Assembly: GCF_003369565.1 (NCBI RefSeq)
Contig: NZ_PIOD01000006.1
Location: forward strand, 303,007-367,006
Source: Oceanobacillus chungangensis
Lineage (GTDB): Bacteria > Bacillota > Bacilli > Bacillales > Amphibacillaceae
DNA length: 64,000 nt
Direction: 5' to 3'
In this document: positions 63,921 through 64,000 of the stretch, one piece after another
Position numbering within the stretch: position 1 is the stretch's first letter
Layout of the letters: each line of letters starts with the position of its first letter
Translations under genes and position numbers: made by a program
Notes under the pieces: model-generated
Database searches by the model: none
Told to the model about the DNA's origin: nothing
Seen by the model: the letters and a program-made list of their open reading frames with translations, nothing else

Positions 63921-64000
63921 ATATCAGCACGAGAAAAAATATATCAGCACGAGAAAAAATATATCAGCACGAGAAAAAATATATCAGCACGAGAAAAAAT
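63921..64000 (+). repeat. perfect 20-bp tandem repeat reaching the window end
   Basis: Four identical copies of ATATCAGCACGAGAAAAAAT, back to back, with no spacers, ending exactly at the last base, so the array may continue. Not a CRISPR, because the units touch. It begins two bases after a terminator stem. The unit length and TATCAGC start match the degenerate array at 3020-3080. Confidence 0.9.

Noticed and set aside
63921..64000. CRISPR array
   Set aside because: Units are contiguous with no spacers, only 20 bases long, and no cas genes are present.

Overview
The window is chromosomal DNA from a low-GC, endospore-forming member of the Bacillaceae. The spore markers are a complete gerPABCDEF operon and a probable gamma-type SASP. 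Other Bacillus-type markers are comK, addBA, the hemEHY haem cluster, LiaFSR, FosB (a bacillithiol transferase) and a FapR-type site before fabH. Conserved gene order follows Bacillus subtilis closely: pbpF/hmoB-hemE-hemH-hemY-yhfH-yhfI-lplJ, comK-yhjD-yhjE-sip, addB-addA, gerP, yisL, yitS/T/U, yitV-yitW, yjzD, fabHA-fabF, yjbA. The sequence style and repeats suggest the Oceanobacillus/Virgibacillus/Ornithinibacillus branch, but that is inference.

Layout. 1-3 kb: end of liaF, liaS and liaR (envelope stress), then a BdbC plus membrane-thioredoxin pair. 3-8.6 kb: an accessory stretch with a zinc peptidase, serine hydrolase, two acetyltransferases, UppP, FosB, small membrane proteins and decayed fragments (alpha/beta hydrolase, LysR, HAD). 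8.8-18 kb: HmoB, PbpF, HemEHY, YhfH, YhfI and LplJ; the pbpF-hem-yhfH block sits between two inverted copies of a dispersed repeat. 18-28 kb: ComK with a ComK box, YhjD with a LexA box, YhjE, a signal peptidase and AddBA. 28-31 kb: gerPABCDEF on the minus strand behind a sigma-K-like promoter. 30.6-40.2 kb: a DUF418 protein, RocD, YisL, a GH13 protein lacking its catalytic residues, an SDR, a YppF-like protein, DegV, YitT, an Nfu N-domain protein and YitU. 40.5-56.8 kb: an accessory block lying between yitU and yitV, which are near neighbours in B. subtilis. It holds a general-stress flavin protein, an ECF sigma/anti-sigma pair, small membrane proteins, several pseudogenes, a Gly/His/Tyr repeat protein, a SASP, and envelope enzymes (L,D-transpeptidase, YibQ, a His-rich exported protein, NodB deacetylase). 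56.8-64 kb: YitV, YitW, YjzD, a YjaV-like protein, FabH-FabF under a FapR-type site, YjbA, and a perfect 20-bp tandem repeat running off the end.

How the genes work together. Envelope maintenance recurs: LiaFSR sensing, UppP lipid-carrier recycling, FosB, PbpF, the exported wall enzymes and the sigma/anti-sigma pair. HmoB (haem breakdown) lies beside the haem synthesis cluster. The intergenic regions carry at least three families of non-coding repeats. The strongest points for a second look are the GH13 pseudoenzyme, the His-rich exported family at 49.5 kb, the paired palindromes between rocD and yisL, the LexA box upstream of yhjD, the 20-bp repeat family, and the layered gene decay in the accessory regions.
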